Shown here: one piece after another, positions 23,578 through 32,688 of the stretch
Position numbering within the stretch: the first letter of the stretch is position 1
How the letters are laid out: every line of letters begins with the position of its first letter
Assembly: GCA_965603075.1 (NCBI GenBank)
Contig: CBFDBO010000002.1
Location: 186,001 to 250,000 of the forward strand
Source of the DNA: JABJOR01 sp965603075
Lineage (GTDB): Bacteria; Pseudomonadota; Alphaproteobacteria; Rhodospirillales; Casp-alpha2
Reading direction: 5' to 3'
Length of the DNA stretch: 64,000 nucleotides
Notes under the pieces: model-generated
Seen by the model: the letters and a program-made list of their open reading frames with translations, nothing else
Told to the model about the DNA's origin: nothing
Databases searched by the model: none
Translations under genes and position numbers: made by a program

Positions 23578-24720
23578 TTAAAAATTAATCCAAGTGCCGC
23601 CTTTATTATTTGATTCAACAGCGCGTGTAATAAACCGCACACCATCAACGCCATCTTCAACACTGGGTACCAGTGTCGGGCTTGACGTGCCTTGTATATG
23701 ATTGTGAATTTGATCTGCAGCATCATTATAGATTTGCGCAAAACATTCCAAATACCCTTCTGGATGGCCGGGCGGTACGCGGGATGCGGACGCCGCCGCA
23801 TCATTTGCGCCATGGCCACTGCGGGTGATTGTTTTTACTGTTTCGCCGTACGGGCTGTGGGTTAAATAGTTCGGATCTTCTTGCGCCCATTCCAAGCCAC
23901 CGTTTTCGCCATAAACACGAATGCGTAATCCGTTTTCGTTACCGGGGGCGACTTGTGAGGACCACAGCATGCCTTTAGCACCGCCATCAAATCGCAACAT
24001 CATATGGGCATTGTCATCAAGCAACCGCCCGTCGACAAAGGTATGCAAATCAGCCGCAATTTCTTTAAGCGATAAATTAGTCATAAAGCGGAGCAAATTA
24101 TAGGCGTGGGTACCGATGTCACCGACACAACCAGCAGGACCAGATTGTTTTGGATCGGTCCGCCAATTGGCTTGTTTATGATCGGCGCCTTCTTCTTTGC
24201 GCGATAACCAATCTTGTGGATATTCTACCTGAACAACGCGAATTTTTCCAATGGTGCCATTTTGTATCATCTCACGGGCCTGTCGTACCATGGGATAACC
24301 CGTATAGTTATGGGTCAGAGCAAAATACAATCCAGTTTTTTCAACCAAATCCGCAAGATCTTGGGCGTCCTCCAATGACGTTGTCATGGGTTTGTCGCAG
24401 ATCACATGGATACCAGCGTCAAGGAATGCCTTAGCCGCATCAAAGTGCACATGATTCGGGGTGACGATAGAAACAACATCGATACCGTCTTTACGGGCGC
24501 TCTCCGCTGTTGCCATTTCAGTAAAGCTGCCATAGGCACGATCGGGGGCGATATGCAGTTCTTCGGCGGATGCTTTTGCACGGGCGGCGTCAGAGGATAA
24601 AGCCCCTGCCACTAATTCATAGCGATCATCAATACGCGCGGCGATACGGTGCACGGCGCCAATAAAAGCCCCCTGCCCGCCGCCGACCATTCCTAATCTT
24701 AATCTTCTGGGTGTGCTCAT
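23578..24720 (-). CDS. Gfo/Idh/MocA-family NAD(P)-dependent sugar oxidoreductase
   Basis: The 380-residue protein starts with a Rossmann motif (RLRLGMVGGGQGAFIGAVHR). The catalytic EKP-type motif appears as ICDKPMTTSLEDA near residue 110, with Asp in place of the common Glu. The C-terminal alpha/beta domain has GDIGTHAYNLLRFMT, where the Asp and His usually sit at the active site. Such enzymes oxidise a hydroxyl of sugars or inositols. It is followed on the same strand by a TIM-barrel epimerase gene after a 12-bp gap in transcription order reversed, so the two are probably co-expressed. They may form an accessory branch of the pentose island. Confidence 0.87.
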   Translation of the reverse strand: MSTPRRLRLGMVGGGQGAFIGAVHRIAARIDDRYELVAGALSSDAARAKASAEELHIAPDRAYGSFTEMATAESARKDGIDVVSIVTPNHVHFDAAKAFLDAGIHVICDKPMTTSLEDAQDLADLVEKTGLYFALTHNYTGYPMVRQAREMIQNGTIGKIRVVQVEYPQDWLSRKEEGADHKQANWRTDPKQSGPAGCVGDIGTHAYNLLRFMTNLSLKEIAADLHTFVDGRLLDDNAHMMLRFDGGAKGMLWSSQVAPGNENGLRIRVYGENGGLEWAQEDPNYLTHSPYGETVKTITRSGHGANDAAASASRVPPGHPEGYLECFAQIYNDAADQIHNHIQGTSSPTLVPSVEDGVDGVRFITRAVESNNKGGTWINF

Positions 24721-24732
24721 GACTTCAGTTCC

Positions 24733-25788
24733 TTATTCAATGCCAAGCATGCGACGATTAGCGGCTTCGTCTGTTCCGCCATCGGCGAAATCATCAAAGG
24801 CGCGTTCGGTTACACGAATGATATGATCTTTGATAAACTGTGCGCCTTCACGGGCACCGTCTTCTGGGTGTTTCAAACAACATTCCCATTCCAAAACGGC
24901 CCAGCCCTCAAAATCGTTAGCAGCCATTTTTGAGAAGATGGCTGAGAAGTCGACCTGTCCATCGCCAAGAGATCTGAAACGTGCAGCGCGATCGACCCAA
25001 GGCTGATAACCGGAATAAACGCCTTGGCGCCCGGTGGGGTTAAATTCAGCATCCTTAACGTGATACATTTTGATACGATCTTTATAGATATCAATGAAGT
25101 CTAGATAATCTAATTGTTGAAGAAGAAAGTGCGAGGGATCATAAAGAATATTGCAGCGGGGATGATTGTTGACCTGCTCAAGGAACATCTCGAACGTTAC
25201 ACCATCATGCAGATCTTCACCGGGGTGAATTTCGTAACAAACGTTCACACCTGCTTCATCAAAAGCGTTCAAGAGTGGGGTCCAACGTTTAGCAAGTTCG
25301 GCAAAGGCCGTTTCAACCAAACCCGCGGGCCGTTGTGGCCATGGATAAATATAAGGCCATGCCAGTGCACCGGAGAACGTGGCGTGATCGGTAAGACCTA
25401 AATTGGCGGACGCTTTTGCGGCTTTCATCATTTGATCAACGGCCCATTCTTGACGGGCGGCGGGATTACCGCGAACTTCTGGTGCCGCGAAGCCATCAAA
25501 GGCTTCGTCATAGGCGGGATGAACCGCGACCAGTTGGCCTTGTAAGTGGGTTGATAATTCGGTGATCTCGATACCGTGGTTGCCAAGGGTGCCTTTGACC
25601 TCATCGCAGTAATCTTTGCTTTCAGCGGCTTTAGCAAGATCAAAAATACGACCGTCCCATGAGGGCATTTGAACGCCTTTGAAGCCACAATCGGCCGCCC
25701 ATGCGGCAATAGAATCAAGGCTGTTAAACGGGGCCTCATCGCCAGCGAATTGTGCTAGAAAAATTGCGGGGCCTTTAATCGTTTTCAT
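24733..25788 (-). CDS. TIM-barrel sugar isomerase/epimerase family protein
   Basis: The 351-residue protein belongs to the xylose isomerase-like TIM-barrel superfamily. Metal-ligand motifs are seen in NVCYEIHPGEDLHDG (Glu), CNILYDPSHFLLQQLD (Asp and His), MYHVKDAEF (His, Asp) and FEGWAVLEWECC (Glu). The N-terminal segment GFKGVQMPSWDGRIFDL is typical of the IolE/inosose-dehydratase-like branch. It is co-directional with the Gfo/Idh/MocA gene, and that pairing is common in polyol and inositol catabolism. The precise substrate is unknown. Confidence 0.82.
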   Translation of the reverse strand: MKTIKGPAIFLAQFAGDEAPFNSLDSIAAWAADCGFKGVQMPSWDGRIFDLAKAAESKDYCDEVKGTLGNHGIEITELSTHLQGQLVAVHPAYDEAFDGFAAPEVRGNPAARQEWAVDQMMKAAKASANLGLTDHATFSGALAWPYIYPWPQRPAGLVETAFAELAKRWTPLLNAFDEAGVNVCYEIHPGEDLHDGVTFEMFLEQVNNHPRCNILYDPSHFLLQQLDYLDFIDIYKDRIKMYHVKDAEFNPTGRQGVYSGYQPWVDRAARFRSLGDGQVDFSAIFSKMAANDFEGWAVLEWECCLKHPEDGAREGAQFIKDHIIRVTERAFDDFADGGTDEAANRRMLGIE

Positions 25789-25830
25789 GCTTTTTCTCCA
25801 ATTTAAATTGAACCAATAATTACTTCATGT

Positions 25831-26136
25831 TTACCAAGTCAGATAAACGCCATAGAGCCATGCCGACGTTAGCGCGAGTATCACGACGATGACAAAAATA
25901 ATGATAACCGTCATCGCAACGCTACGGATTTTTTTATAGCTTGTTCCTTTGACACAGAACGGTACCAGATTGAAAGCTAAACCACCGACCACAACACCGA
26001 TGCAACCAATGCTGAAAAGAAGCATGCTGAACGGTTGAAAAATACACGCCATGGCGAGAATCGATCCGCCAATGATTGAATATTCCAATCGTTTTGCCTG
26101 GGCCGATGTCATGCCCTCTTGTTTTGTATCACTCAT
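25831..26136 (-). CDS. Small membrane protein of the ABC transporter operon, unknown function
   Basis: This 101-residue protein has three predicted membrane helices (about residues 19-38, 40-62 and 70-95) after a soluble N-terminus of 16 residues. Its start overlaps the stop of the upstream ATPase gene (ATGA), so it is made together with the transporter. I considered the small DUF2160 proteins found with two-ATPase sugar or glycerol importers, but the sequence lacks their tryptophan-rich start. I do not recognise the family. An accessory role in the importer is inferred from coupling only. Confidence 0.6.
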   Translation of the reverse strand: MSDTKQEGMTSAQAKRLEYSIIGGSILAMACIFQPFSMLLFSIGCIGVVVGGLAFNLVPFCVKGTSYKKIRSVAMTVIIIFVIVVILALTSAWLYGVYLTW

Positions 26137-27221
26137 GATGTAACCAACCTTCCTTTTTTATCAAACACCAAAGCTTGATCAGGTTTGCTGATGATGTGCA
26201 GGTTTTCACCTATTGTCATTCTTTTCGTGCGGTCGACAACCACGCGAACGTCGGTGTCACCCGCCATGGCATGGATAAGCGTTTCAGCCCCCATGGGTTC
26301 GATCAAATCAACACGAACCGATAATCCTTGATCGCTTGATGCGCTTTGAAGTTCAAATGCACGCGGGCGGATCCCAATGGTAACCTCAGAGCCGGGAGAT
26401 AACTCAGCTACCTTGGGATCCACCTTAAATGCAGCGCGTTGGCCACAAAGCTCGAAGGTGGTAATGCCACCTTCTGTAGAAATTAGTTTAGCGGAAATCA
26501 AGTTCATGGCGGGGGTGCCAATAAATCCTGCAACAAACAAATTTACCGGTTTGGTAAAAATTTCATGGGGGGTCGCAATTTGTTCGATCATGCCGGAACG
26601 CATCACCGCAATGCGGTCGGCCATGGTTAAGGCTTCTAGCTGATCGTGGGTAACAATAACCGTCGCCTTTGAAAGCCCGCTAAGAATTTCTTTAATCTCG
26701 CCCCGCATGGATTGACGTAACGTAACATCCAATCGACTGAGAGGTTCATCGAACAAGAAACAGTTAGGATCACGAACGATGGCACGGGCAACGGCAACAC
26801 GTTGTTTTTCGCCTTCACCCAATTGTCCAGGGGTGCGGTTTAGAACGTCCTCTAATTGTAAGGCGCGTGCAACTTCATCAACCCGCTTGATTTTTTCAGC
26901 GGGACTGACCCCTTCAGAACGTAGGGGGAAACCGATGTTCTCCCCTACCGTTAATGTCGGGTAAAGAGCGTAGAACTGAAACACCATAGCGATGTCACGT
27001 TCGGATGGTAATTGCGCATTTACCCGGTTTCCACCGATATAAATGTCACCGTCCGATTCTTGCTCTAGCCCGGCAATCATGCGTAGGGTGGTTGTTTTTC
27101 CACACCCGGATGGTCCGAGAAGACAGAGAACTTCACCTTCGTCTATGGACATATCAACCGCGTTTACCGCTGTTAATTCGCCAAAGCGTTTTGTCAGGTT
27201 TTCGACTTTTATATTGCTCAT
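26133..27221 (-). CDS. ABC importer ATPase A (MalK/UgpC type) with altered signature motif
   Basis: The ATG at 27221 follows AGGACGACAGAAG and begins MSNIKVENLTKRFG, the normal family start. The 362-residue protein has Walker A GPSGCGKTT, Walker B CFLFDEPLSRLD and an intact switch histidine in VIVTHDQLEAL. The ABC signature is degenerate: LGEGEKQR instead of LSGGQ-x-QR. A C-terminal TOBE-type regulatory domain follows residue 240. It powers sugar uptake together with the second ATPase at 30642, whose defects are complementary. It overlaps the small membrane protein gene by four bases. Confidence 0.9.
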   Translation of the reverse strand: MSNIKVENLTKRFGELTAVNAVDMSIDEGEVLCLLGPSGCGKTTTLRMIAGLEQESDGDIYIGGNRVNAQLPSERDIAMVFQFYALYPTLTVGENIGFPLRSEGVSPAEKIKRVDEVARALQLEDVLNRTPGQLGEGEKQRVAVARAIVRDPNCFLFDEPLSRLDVTLRQSMRGEIKEILSGLSKATVIVTHDQLEALTMADRIAVMRSGMIEQIATPHEIFTKPVNLFVAGFIGTPAMNLISAKLISTEGGITTFELCGQRAAFKVDPKVAELSPGSEVTIGIRPRAFELQSASSDQGLSVRVDLIEPMGAETLIHAMAGDTDVRVVVDRTKRMTIGENLHIISKPDQALVFDKKGRLVTS

Positions 27222-27240
27222 CTTCTGTCGTCCTAAATAA

Positions 27241-28116
27241 TCAGTTCTTAACAGTACCAAAAGTGACACCACGCAGCAGATGATTTTGCAGCATATAAGT
27301 CACCACGAAAACGGGGATTAAGAATAAGGTAATGATGGCAGCAAGCAGCCCCCAATCAACACCCAGTTGTCCCCCCATAGCACGCGCCATGGCAACAGGA
27401 ACCGTTCGTGTGTCATTCCCCGTCAGTAACAAGGCAAACAAGAATTCGTTCCACGTTAGGATCAACGCGAACACGGATGTTGCGGCGAGCCCGGCTTTTA
27501 ATTGTGGTAGGCAAATTTTGAAAAATACTTTCCATTCACTGGCACCTTCTAGACGTGCCGCGTCTTCCACATCGGGGGATAATTCATCAAAGAAGCTTTT
27601 CATCATCCAAACCGAGAACGCCAAATTAAACATGGCGTAGAGCAGAATTATACCGATATAGCTGCCACTTAACCCGGTCACACGGAACATTAAAAAGATG
27701 GGCACGATCACAACAATTGGCGGTAACATTCTGGTGGTCAGAATAATAAACAAATATGTGTCGTTGCCTTTAAGCGGGTAACGCGAAAATCCATAAGACG
27801 CCAAGGTTCCGATAACGGTCGCGAGCAACACACCAGCACCGGCAATGAAAATTGAGTTAAAGAAAAACATTCCCATACCCGTGGACATCAAATCACCATC
27901 GGAAGTGAGACGAAAGAAAACCCGAGAAAAATTTTCAAAGGTCGGCGTGAAGAATAATGCAGGCGGTGTTGCGAGCGCATCTTGACGGGTTTTAAATGCC
28001 GTTAAGATAATCCAGAAAACGGGTGAGAAGTAGATGAACCCGATGATGGTACATAATAATGTGTACCCCCATCCCGCTTCTCTGAGCGCGCGTTTTTTCT
28101 TACCAAATCCAAACAT
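27241..28116 (-). CDS. ABC sugar importer permease (MalG type)
   Basis: The 291-residue protein has six membrane helices. The EAA loop that contacts the ATPase is ARLEGASEWKVFFKICLPQLKAGL near residues 185-210. The N-terminal GWGYTLLCTIIGFIYFSPVFWIILTAFK is typical of the MalG-like CUT1 permeases. It begins two bases after the partner permease gene ends and lies immediately before ATPase A. The full importer comprises this protein, its partner, two ATPases and the binding protein at 29158. Confidence 0.92.
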   Translation of the reverse strand: MFGFGKKKRALREAGWGYTLLCTIIGFIYFSPVFWIILTAFKTRQDALATPPALFFTPTFENFSRVFFRLTSDGDLMSTGMGMFFFNSIFIAGAGVLLATVIGTLASYGFSRYPLKGNDTYLFIILTTRMLPPIVVIVPIFLMFRVTGLSGSYIGIILLYAMFNLAFSVWMMKSFFDELSPDVEDAARLEGASEWKVFFKICLPQLKAGLAATSVFALILTWNEFLFALLLTGNDTRTVPVAMARAMGGQLGVDWGLLAAIITLFLIPVFVVTYMLQNHLLRGVTFGTVKN

Positions 28117-28118
28117 GA

Positions 28119-29012
28119 TTAGACCTCCTGCTCGCGTTTGTTAACAAAATAAAGGTAGAGATTGGTCAATACGATCACCACAAACAATAGAATGTAAGAC
28201 AGGGCAGATGACTGACTGGTCTTAAAGAACTGGAATGCCATGCGGTAAACATAAACCGCGATGGTTTCCGTTGATGTGCCTGGACCACCGGCGGTAATAA
28301 TATAAACCACGTCAAATAACTTAAACGTTTCGATGGTACGAAATAGCAAGGCCAGCAATAACAAACCTTTGATATAAGGGAACGTAACGGTTTTAAATCT
28401 TTCCCATGGGGTTGCCCTATCGATTTCCGCGGCTTCATAAAGATGGTCAGGGACACTGACCAGCCCGGCGAGAACCAACAACATGACAAACGGTGACCAC
28501 ATCCAGGCGTCGGCTATGACGATCCCGGTGATGGCTCCCCATTTTGTAGCGAGCAGGGTTAATGTCTCACCTGTGAAGAACATATAACCTTGACTAACCA
28601 AGCCCAGGGTCGGTTCATAAAACAATTTGAAGAACACACCAACGGCCACAAATGACAACATCATAGGGGTCAGGATCAACATTAATATTTCGCGACGAAG
28701 GGGGAATTTTTTGGCAAACAAAAGGGCCAATGAAAACCCTATGATCATTTGTACAAGCACACTCAATGAAACAATAGTTGCCGTGGTTTGAAAGCGTTCC
28801 CATACCACAGGATCATTTAAAACTTTTTCGTAATAATATAATCCAGCAAATGTGGGGGCTTTCATGCTTGATGCTTTATAGTGGAAAAAGCTTAAACCAA
28901 AAGACCACATCAGCGGAAAAATATTCATGACAAACAACAAGATAATGGCGGGGGTGACAAGTAAGGCGCCGCGTCGTTGTGGGTCCATCAACCAACTATA
29001 AAATCCTCGCAT
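28119..29012 (-). CDS. ABC sugar importer permease (MalF/UgpA type)
   Basis: The 297-residue protein has six membrane helices and the EAA loop LYEAAEIDRATPWERFKTVTFP near residues 195-215. The motif FDVVYIITAGGPGTSTETIAVYVY in the last third is characteristic of UgpA/MalF-like CUT1 permeases. It lies downstream of the binding-protein gene, separated by 145 bp that include a strong hairpin, and two bases before the second permease. Confidence 0.92.
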   Translation of the reverse strand: MRGFYSWLMDPQRRGALLVTPAIILLFVMNIFPLMWSFGLSFFHYKASSMKAPTFAGLYYYEKVLNDPVVWERFQTTATIVSLSVLVQMIIGFSLALLFAKKFPLRREILMLILTPMMLSFVAVGVFFKLFYEPTLGLVSQGYMFFTGETLTLLATKWGAITGIVIADAWMWSPFVMLLVLAGLVSVPDHLYEAAEIDRATPWERFKTVTFPYIKGLLLLALLFRTIETFKLFDVVYIITAGGPGTSTETIAVYVYRMAFQFFKTSQSSALSYILLFVVIVLTNLYLYFVNKREQEV

Positions 29013-29100
29013 TGGACAATTCCGCTTCCTAGGTTGTGATCGTTATTCGATCGTTCAAATTTTGTAAAAATTATAAAAAATTATATAAAAAAGTGATTGG

Positions 29101-29139
29101 ATCGGGGATGGTGTTTGGAGGCACCATCCCCTCCCCGAT
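29101..29139 (-). terminator. Hairpin after the binding-protein gene
   Basis: On the minus strand GGGATGGTG pairs with CACCATCCC around CCTCCAAA, with flanking GGGGA/TCCCC able to extend the fold, and CACTTTTTTA follows about 12 bases later. Such hairpins after binding-protein genes usually cause partial termination or protect the upstream mRNA, giving excess binding protein. Confidence 0.65.
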
Positions 29140-29157
29140 TAATCGTGTCGTAATTAA

Positions 29158-30588
29158 TTAGTTAATACGACCAGCTTCAATAAGTAGGTTCTGCTGGAAT
29201 ATGGCAATGTTATCCATTCCTTGTTTTGCCGTAAGCTGACCTGTGATTATTTTATCAAACTCTTCTTGCTGATTGGTCAGCAGTTCGAAGAACTCAGGAA
29301 TATGCCAGAAATCTTTCTGCCATTTCAGAACATCTTTGTGTGCTCTGTTCCAAGGTTTAATGCCGTCATATTCTGGTAAGCTCATGACACTCTGAAGGGC
29401 TGAACTGCCACCGCTTTTAGCGAAGTTCAGTTGAGTATCAGCAGACAACCACCATTTAACAACGTTAAGCGACTCATCGACAACTTCATCACTGTTCCAT
29501 GACGTCACAACGAATGGCTGACCACCCATAACGTCCCAACGTTCTAGCTCGCTGCCGCCATTGTCAGTTCCAGGAGGAAGTGCAACAGCTGTTTTATCAG
29601 CAACTTTAGAAACAGTAGGATCGATTGATGTGGCAGAAACAGCGTTCCAGTTCACGATTGCAGCAACTTTACCCTGCATGTACAGATCGTTGATGGCGAA
29701 GATGCCCATCTGGCCTGTTTTAGCAACGGGTGGTGAGTACTTAAGAAGATCAACATACTTCTCAATACCAGCAACAGCTTTAGCTGAATTTACAACACCA
29801 ACAGCCTGTGCGCTTGGCTGATTTGACTCGTCCCAGATTTCACCGCCAGCTTGCCATACAAATGCCAAAGCCTGACCGGATGAGAAATCGTAAACTTTAC
29901 TTGCTTGGTAAGCTGTACCGTAGAAATCTTCGGAAGCGGTACCACTACCCAGTTTGTCACCTGCGCTACGACGGAAAAATTCACCGATGTTAGCCCAAGT
30001 ATCCCAATCAACAGTTTCCCAATCTTCGTATGAACAAGGAAGCGTTTTGTTGTATTTGGCTGAGAAGTTGGCTTGTTCGCCCGCGTCACAGAATAAATCT
30101 TTGCGGTAGAAGGTAACTTTTGTATCAGGCATCTGTGGGAAGCCATAGATGTTGTCTGATTTGTAAGGGTAAGTAGCATATGCTTCAGTCAAGGCAGGGT
30201 GAACATCTTTAAGAATATCCTGCAATTCTGAATCAGCAGCAATTCTGTCATTCAGGTTCATGAATTGACCACCTTCAATGAAGGTGCCAATCCACTGACT
30301 GTCAGAAACAACCAATTGATATTTTTCTTCACCGGAAGCCATAGAAGCGGCAACACGTTCATAGAAGCTACCCCAAGGGATAAAATCGATTTCTAGTTTG
30401 ACGTTATTTCCAGTAGGTGATTTGTAGGTTTTATCTGCATATTCTTGCATAAACCGTGTAGGGCCCCAATCTGGTGCGGCCATTGAGATGGTAATATCTT
30501 TGGCAGCCACAGGTGTTGAGAAACCAAGTGCAGAAGCAAAAATTGCACCAATCGCAACGCCAGCTCCCGTTTTCAATATACTCTTCAT
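29158..30588 (-). CDS. Periplasmic sugar-binding protein of the ABC importer (family 1)
   Basis: The ATG at 30588 has TTGGAG seven bases upstream. A longer frame starts with TTG inside that site. The 476-residue precursor has a Sec signal peptide ending in STPVAAKD (cleavage near residue 30). The mature part is a two-lobe family 1 solute-binding protein: IDFIPWGSFYERVAASMASGE and LVVSDSQWIGTFIEGGQFMNL early, GKVAAIVNWNAVSA mid, and VMGGQPFVVTSWNSDEVVDESLNVVKWW late. Its ligand is not predictable, but the surrounding enzymes point to a pentose, polyol or sugar acid. Confidence 0.9.
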   Translation of the reverse strand: MKSILKTGAGVAIGAIFASALGFSTPVAAKDITISMAAPDWGPTRFMQEYADKTYKSPTGNNVKLEIDFIPWGSFYERVAASMASGEEKYQLVVSDSQWIGTFIEGGQFMNLNDRIAADSELQDILKDVHPALTEAYATYPYKSDNIYGFPQMPDTKVTFYRKDLFCDAGEQANFSAKYNKTLPCSYEDWETVDWDTWANIGEFFRRSAGDKLGSGTASEDFYGTAYQASKVYDFSSGQALAFVWQAGGEIWDESNQPSAQAVGVVNSAKAVAGIEKYVDLLKYSPPVAKTGQMGIFAINDLYMQGKVAAIVNWNAVSATSIDPTVSKVADKTAVALPPGTDNGGSELERWDVMGGQPFVVTSWNSDEVVDESLNVVKWWLSADTQLNFAKSGGSSALQSVMSLPEYDGIKPWNRAHKDVLKWQKDFWHIPEFFELLTNQQEEFDKIITGQLTAKQGMDNIAIFQQNLLIEAGRIN

Positions 30589-30641
30589 AATACTCTCCAA
30601 GTTAACGTTAAAATAGTGGGTTTGCTTAATGTCTGGCTTAA

Positions 30642-31745
30642 CTACCTAATTGCCGTGCCAGTTTCTTTCGCAAAAACGTGTGCGGTTTCAATTTCGAAAC
30701 CACAGGTCAAGCGATCTCCCACGTTGTAGGAAATCGCAATTTCTTCCGGTAAAACCATTTTCAGGCGTGAACCTGCGGCGATAAGATCAAGTATCACTAC
30801 ATCACCGAGTGGTTCGGTTAAGTGGACTTCACAATCAAATGTGGGCCCGGTAATTTTTGTATTGGGTGTGACGGGAATAATTTCATGGGGGCGAATGCCC
30901 AGCAACATTTCTTCGCCAACGGCAAAATCATTTAAGGATGAGCCCCAAGCTTTAGCGACAAAATCACCAAAGGAGACGGAGACCATCGAGTCGGTATCGG
31001 TGCCTTTACGAACACCACTGATTAAATTCATTTGTGGTGAGCCAACCATGCCCGCGATATAGGTGTTATCAGGTGTTTCATATAATTCATCGGGGGTGCC
31101 GGTTTGAATTATGCGTCCTTCGCTGAGAACGCCAATGCGCTCGCCCATGGTCATAGCCTCAAGTTCATCGGGTGTGGCGTAGACGATGGTGATACCACGC
31201 TCACGGTGGATGCGTTTAAATTCTGCGCGCATATCGTGACGTAATTTAGCGTCCAGATTGGTCAGGGGTTCATCGAGCAATAATAATTCCGGTTTGCGAA
31301 TTAACGCGCGACCAATGGCAATGCGTTGTTGTTCGCCGCCACTGGCTGTGCCGGGTTTACGCTCCAACGTGTGACCGAGTTTTAAGAGCTCACTGATTTC
31401 ACCAATACGGGTTTTAATCTCAGCATCATCAACGCCCATTTGTTTGAGTGGGAAAGCCAAATTATCATAAATCGTCATATGCGGATAAAGCGCAAATGTT
31501 TGAAATACCATGGCAATAGCACGGTCCCGCATGGGGGCATCGGTCATATCTTGACCATCAAGTTTGATGGTCCCGGCGTCAGGTTTTTCAATGCCACAAA
31601 TCGTTCGAAATGATGTTGTCTTACCGCTGGCACTGGGGCCGAGCAAGGCAAAGAACTCCCCTTTGTTGACTGTCATATCTAAACCGTTCACGGCTTCGAC
31701 GTCGTCAAAATGTTTAACCAATCCTGTTACGGTAAGCGAGGACAT
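30642..31745 (-). CDS. ABC importer ATPase B (MalK type) with Pro in place of the switch His
   Basis: The 367-residue protein has Walker A GPSASGKTT, signature TASGGEQQR and Walker B LLLLDEPLTNLD. The H-loop reads TIVYATPDELEAM, so the catalytic switch histidine is replaced by proline. The C-terminal regulatory domain follows residue 235. Together with ATPase A it gives one intact nucleotide site and one degenerate site, the asymmetric design also seen in two-ATPase importers such as rhizobial glycerol GlpST. Its start codon overlaps the stop of the upstream hydroxyacid dehydrogenase, and the binding-protein gene follows. Confidence 0.9.
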   Translation of the reverse strand: MSSLTVTGLVKHFDDVEAVNGLDMTVNKGEFFALLGPSASGKTTSFRTICGIEKPDAGTIKLDGQDMTDAPMRDRAIAMVFQTFALYPHMTIYDNLAFPLKQMGVDDAEIKTRIGEISELLKLGHTLERKPGTASGGEQQRIAIGRALIRKPELLLLDEPLTNLDAKLRHDMRAEFKRIHRERGITIVYATPDELEAMTMGERIGVLSEGRIIQTGTPDELYETPDNTYIAGMVGSPQMNLISGVRKGTDTDSMVSVSFGDFVAKAWGSSLNDFAVGEEMLLGIRPHEIIPVTPNTKITGPTFDCEVHLTEPLGDVVILDLIAAGSRLKMVLPEEIAISYNVGDRLTCGFEIETAHVFAKETGTAIR

Positions 31746-32683
31746 TAGGAGGCTCCTTTGTAGAGAGAAACTGGATTGGGTTGAGTGTTCTGAAGTATCT
31801 CTACGACATTTTCTGCCGTGAACATGCTCATTTTCTGATATGTACTTTTGGTCATTGCGGCAACGTGTGGGGTTACCACGGTGCGCACGTGGTGGACAAT
31901 TGGATTATCGGGGGATGGTGTTTCTCCGGTGACCACATCGGCGCCATAGGCGCTCAGGTGTCCGGTATCCAATGCGTTGATTAATGCCTCTGTATTTACC
32001 AATTCGCCGCGCGCGGTGTTAATTAAAATCGCGCCCGGTTTAAGTAAGGTAAATAATTCTTTGGCAAAAATCTCACTTGTCTCAGGAGTTAAAGGAATGT
32101 GCAGTGAGACAATATCACTATCGGGTAAATGTATTTTAAGGGTGTCGATAAGTCCTTTGATGCCATTGCCATTACGGCTGCACATAACAACATTGTGGGT
32201 GAATGCTTGGCATAGATCGGCTGTTTTTAATCCGATTGATCCACTACCAACAATGCAGATTTTTTTGCCGCGTAGATTGTCACCAGAATAAGAATTCCGC
32301 GTGCTCCAGTTATTGTTTTTAACGGCATCGGCACTCAGGAATCCGTTGCGAACTGTCATAAGCATTAACATCAGCGTGTGTTCGGCAACCGAGGCGGCAT
32401 TGATGCCGGGGGCAAATACGACCTGAATATTTTTCTCAAACGCGGCTTGTAAATCAAGATTATTTAGGCCTGCACCACAACGCGCTATGACTTTTAGATT
32501 GGGGCATCTGTTGATGAGTGCGCGATCCAATTGTCCCATTCCCCGTGTTACGATTGCCGTGATTTGATCAAAGGCCAGATCATGATCTAGGGCTTTGGGG
32601 GTGGGCGAGATCACAACCGGGGCTGCGCTTTCAAGCAACGCCATGGCATCATCGGCAATTGTTTCTAACATGAGAATCGTCAT
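31745..32683 (-). CDS. D-isomer-specific 2-hydroxyacid dehydrogenase
   Basis: The 312-residue protein has the family nucleotide-binding motif GKKICIVGSGSIGLKTADL (residues 139-157). Catalytic residues are visible as Arg in INTARGELVNTEAL, Glu in VVTGETPSPDNP and His in VVTPHVAAMTKSTY. It reduces a 2-keto acid to a D-2-hydroxyacid or the reverse with NAD(P)H. It is the gene immediately before ATPase B, with a one-base overlap, and follows a VOC-family gene after 5 bp. A role in handling a keto-sugar acid is inferred from this setting. Confidence 0.88.
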   Translation of the reverse strand: MTILMLETIADDAMALLESAAPVVISPTPKALDHDLAFDQITAIVTRGMGQLDRALINRCPNLKVIARCGAGLNNLDLQAAFEKNIQVVFAPGINAASVAEHTLMLMLMTVRNGFLSADAVKNNNWSTRNSYSGDNLRGKKICIVGSGSIGLKTADLCQAFTHNVVMCSRNGNGIKGLIDTLKIHLPDSDIVSLHIPLTPETSEIFAKELFTLLKPGAILINTARGELVNTEALINALDTGHLSAYGADVVTGETPSPDNPIVHHVRTVVTPHVAAMTKSTYQKMSMFTAENVVEILQNTQPNPVSLYKGAS

Positions 32684-32688
32684 ATCAA

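Noticed and set aside
25831..26136. DUF2160 subunit of a GlpSTPQV-like importer
   Set aside because: The position fits but the sequence lacks the tryptophan-rich pattern of that family, so no name is given.
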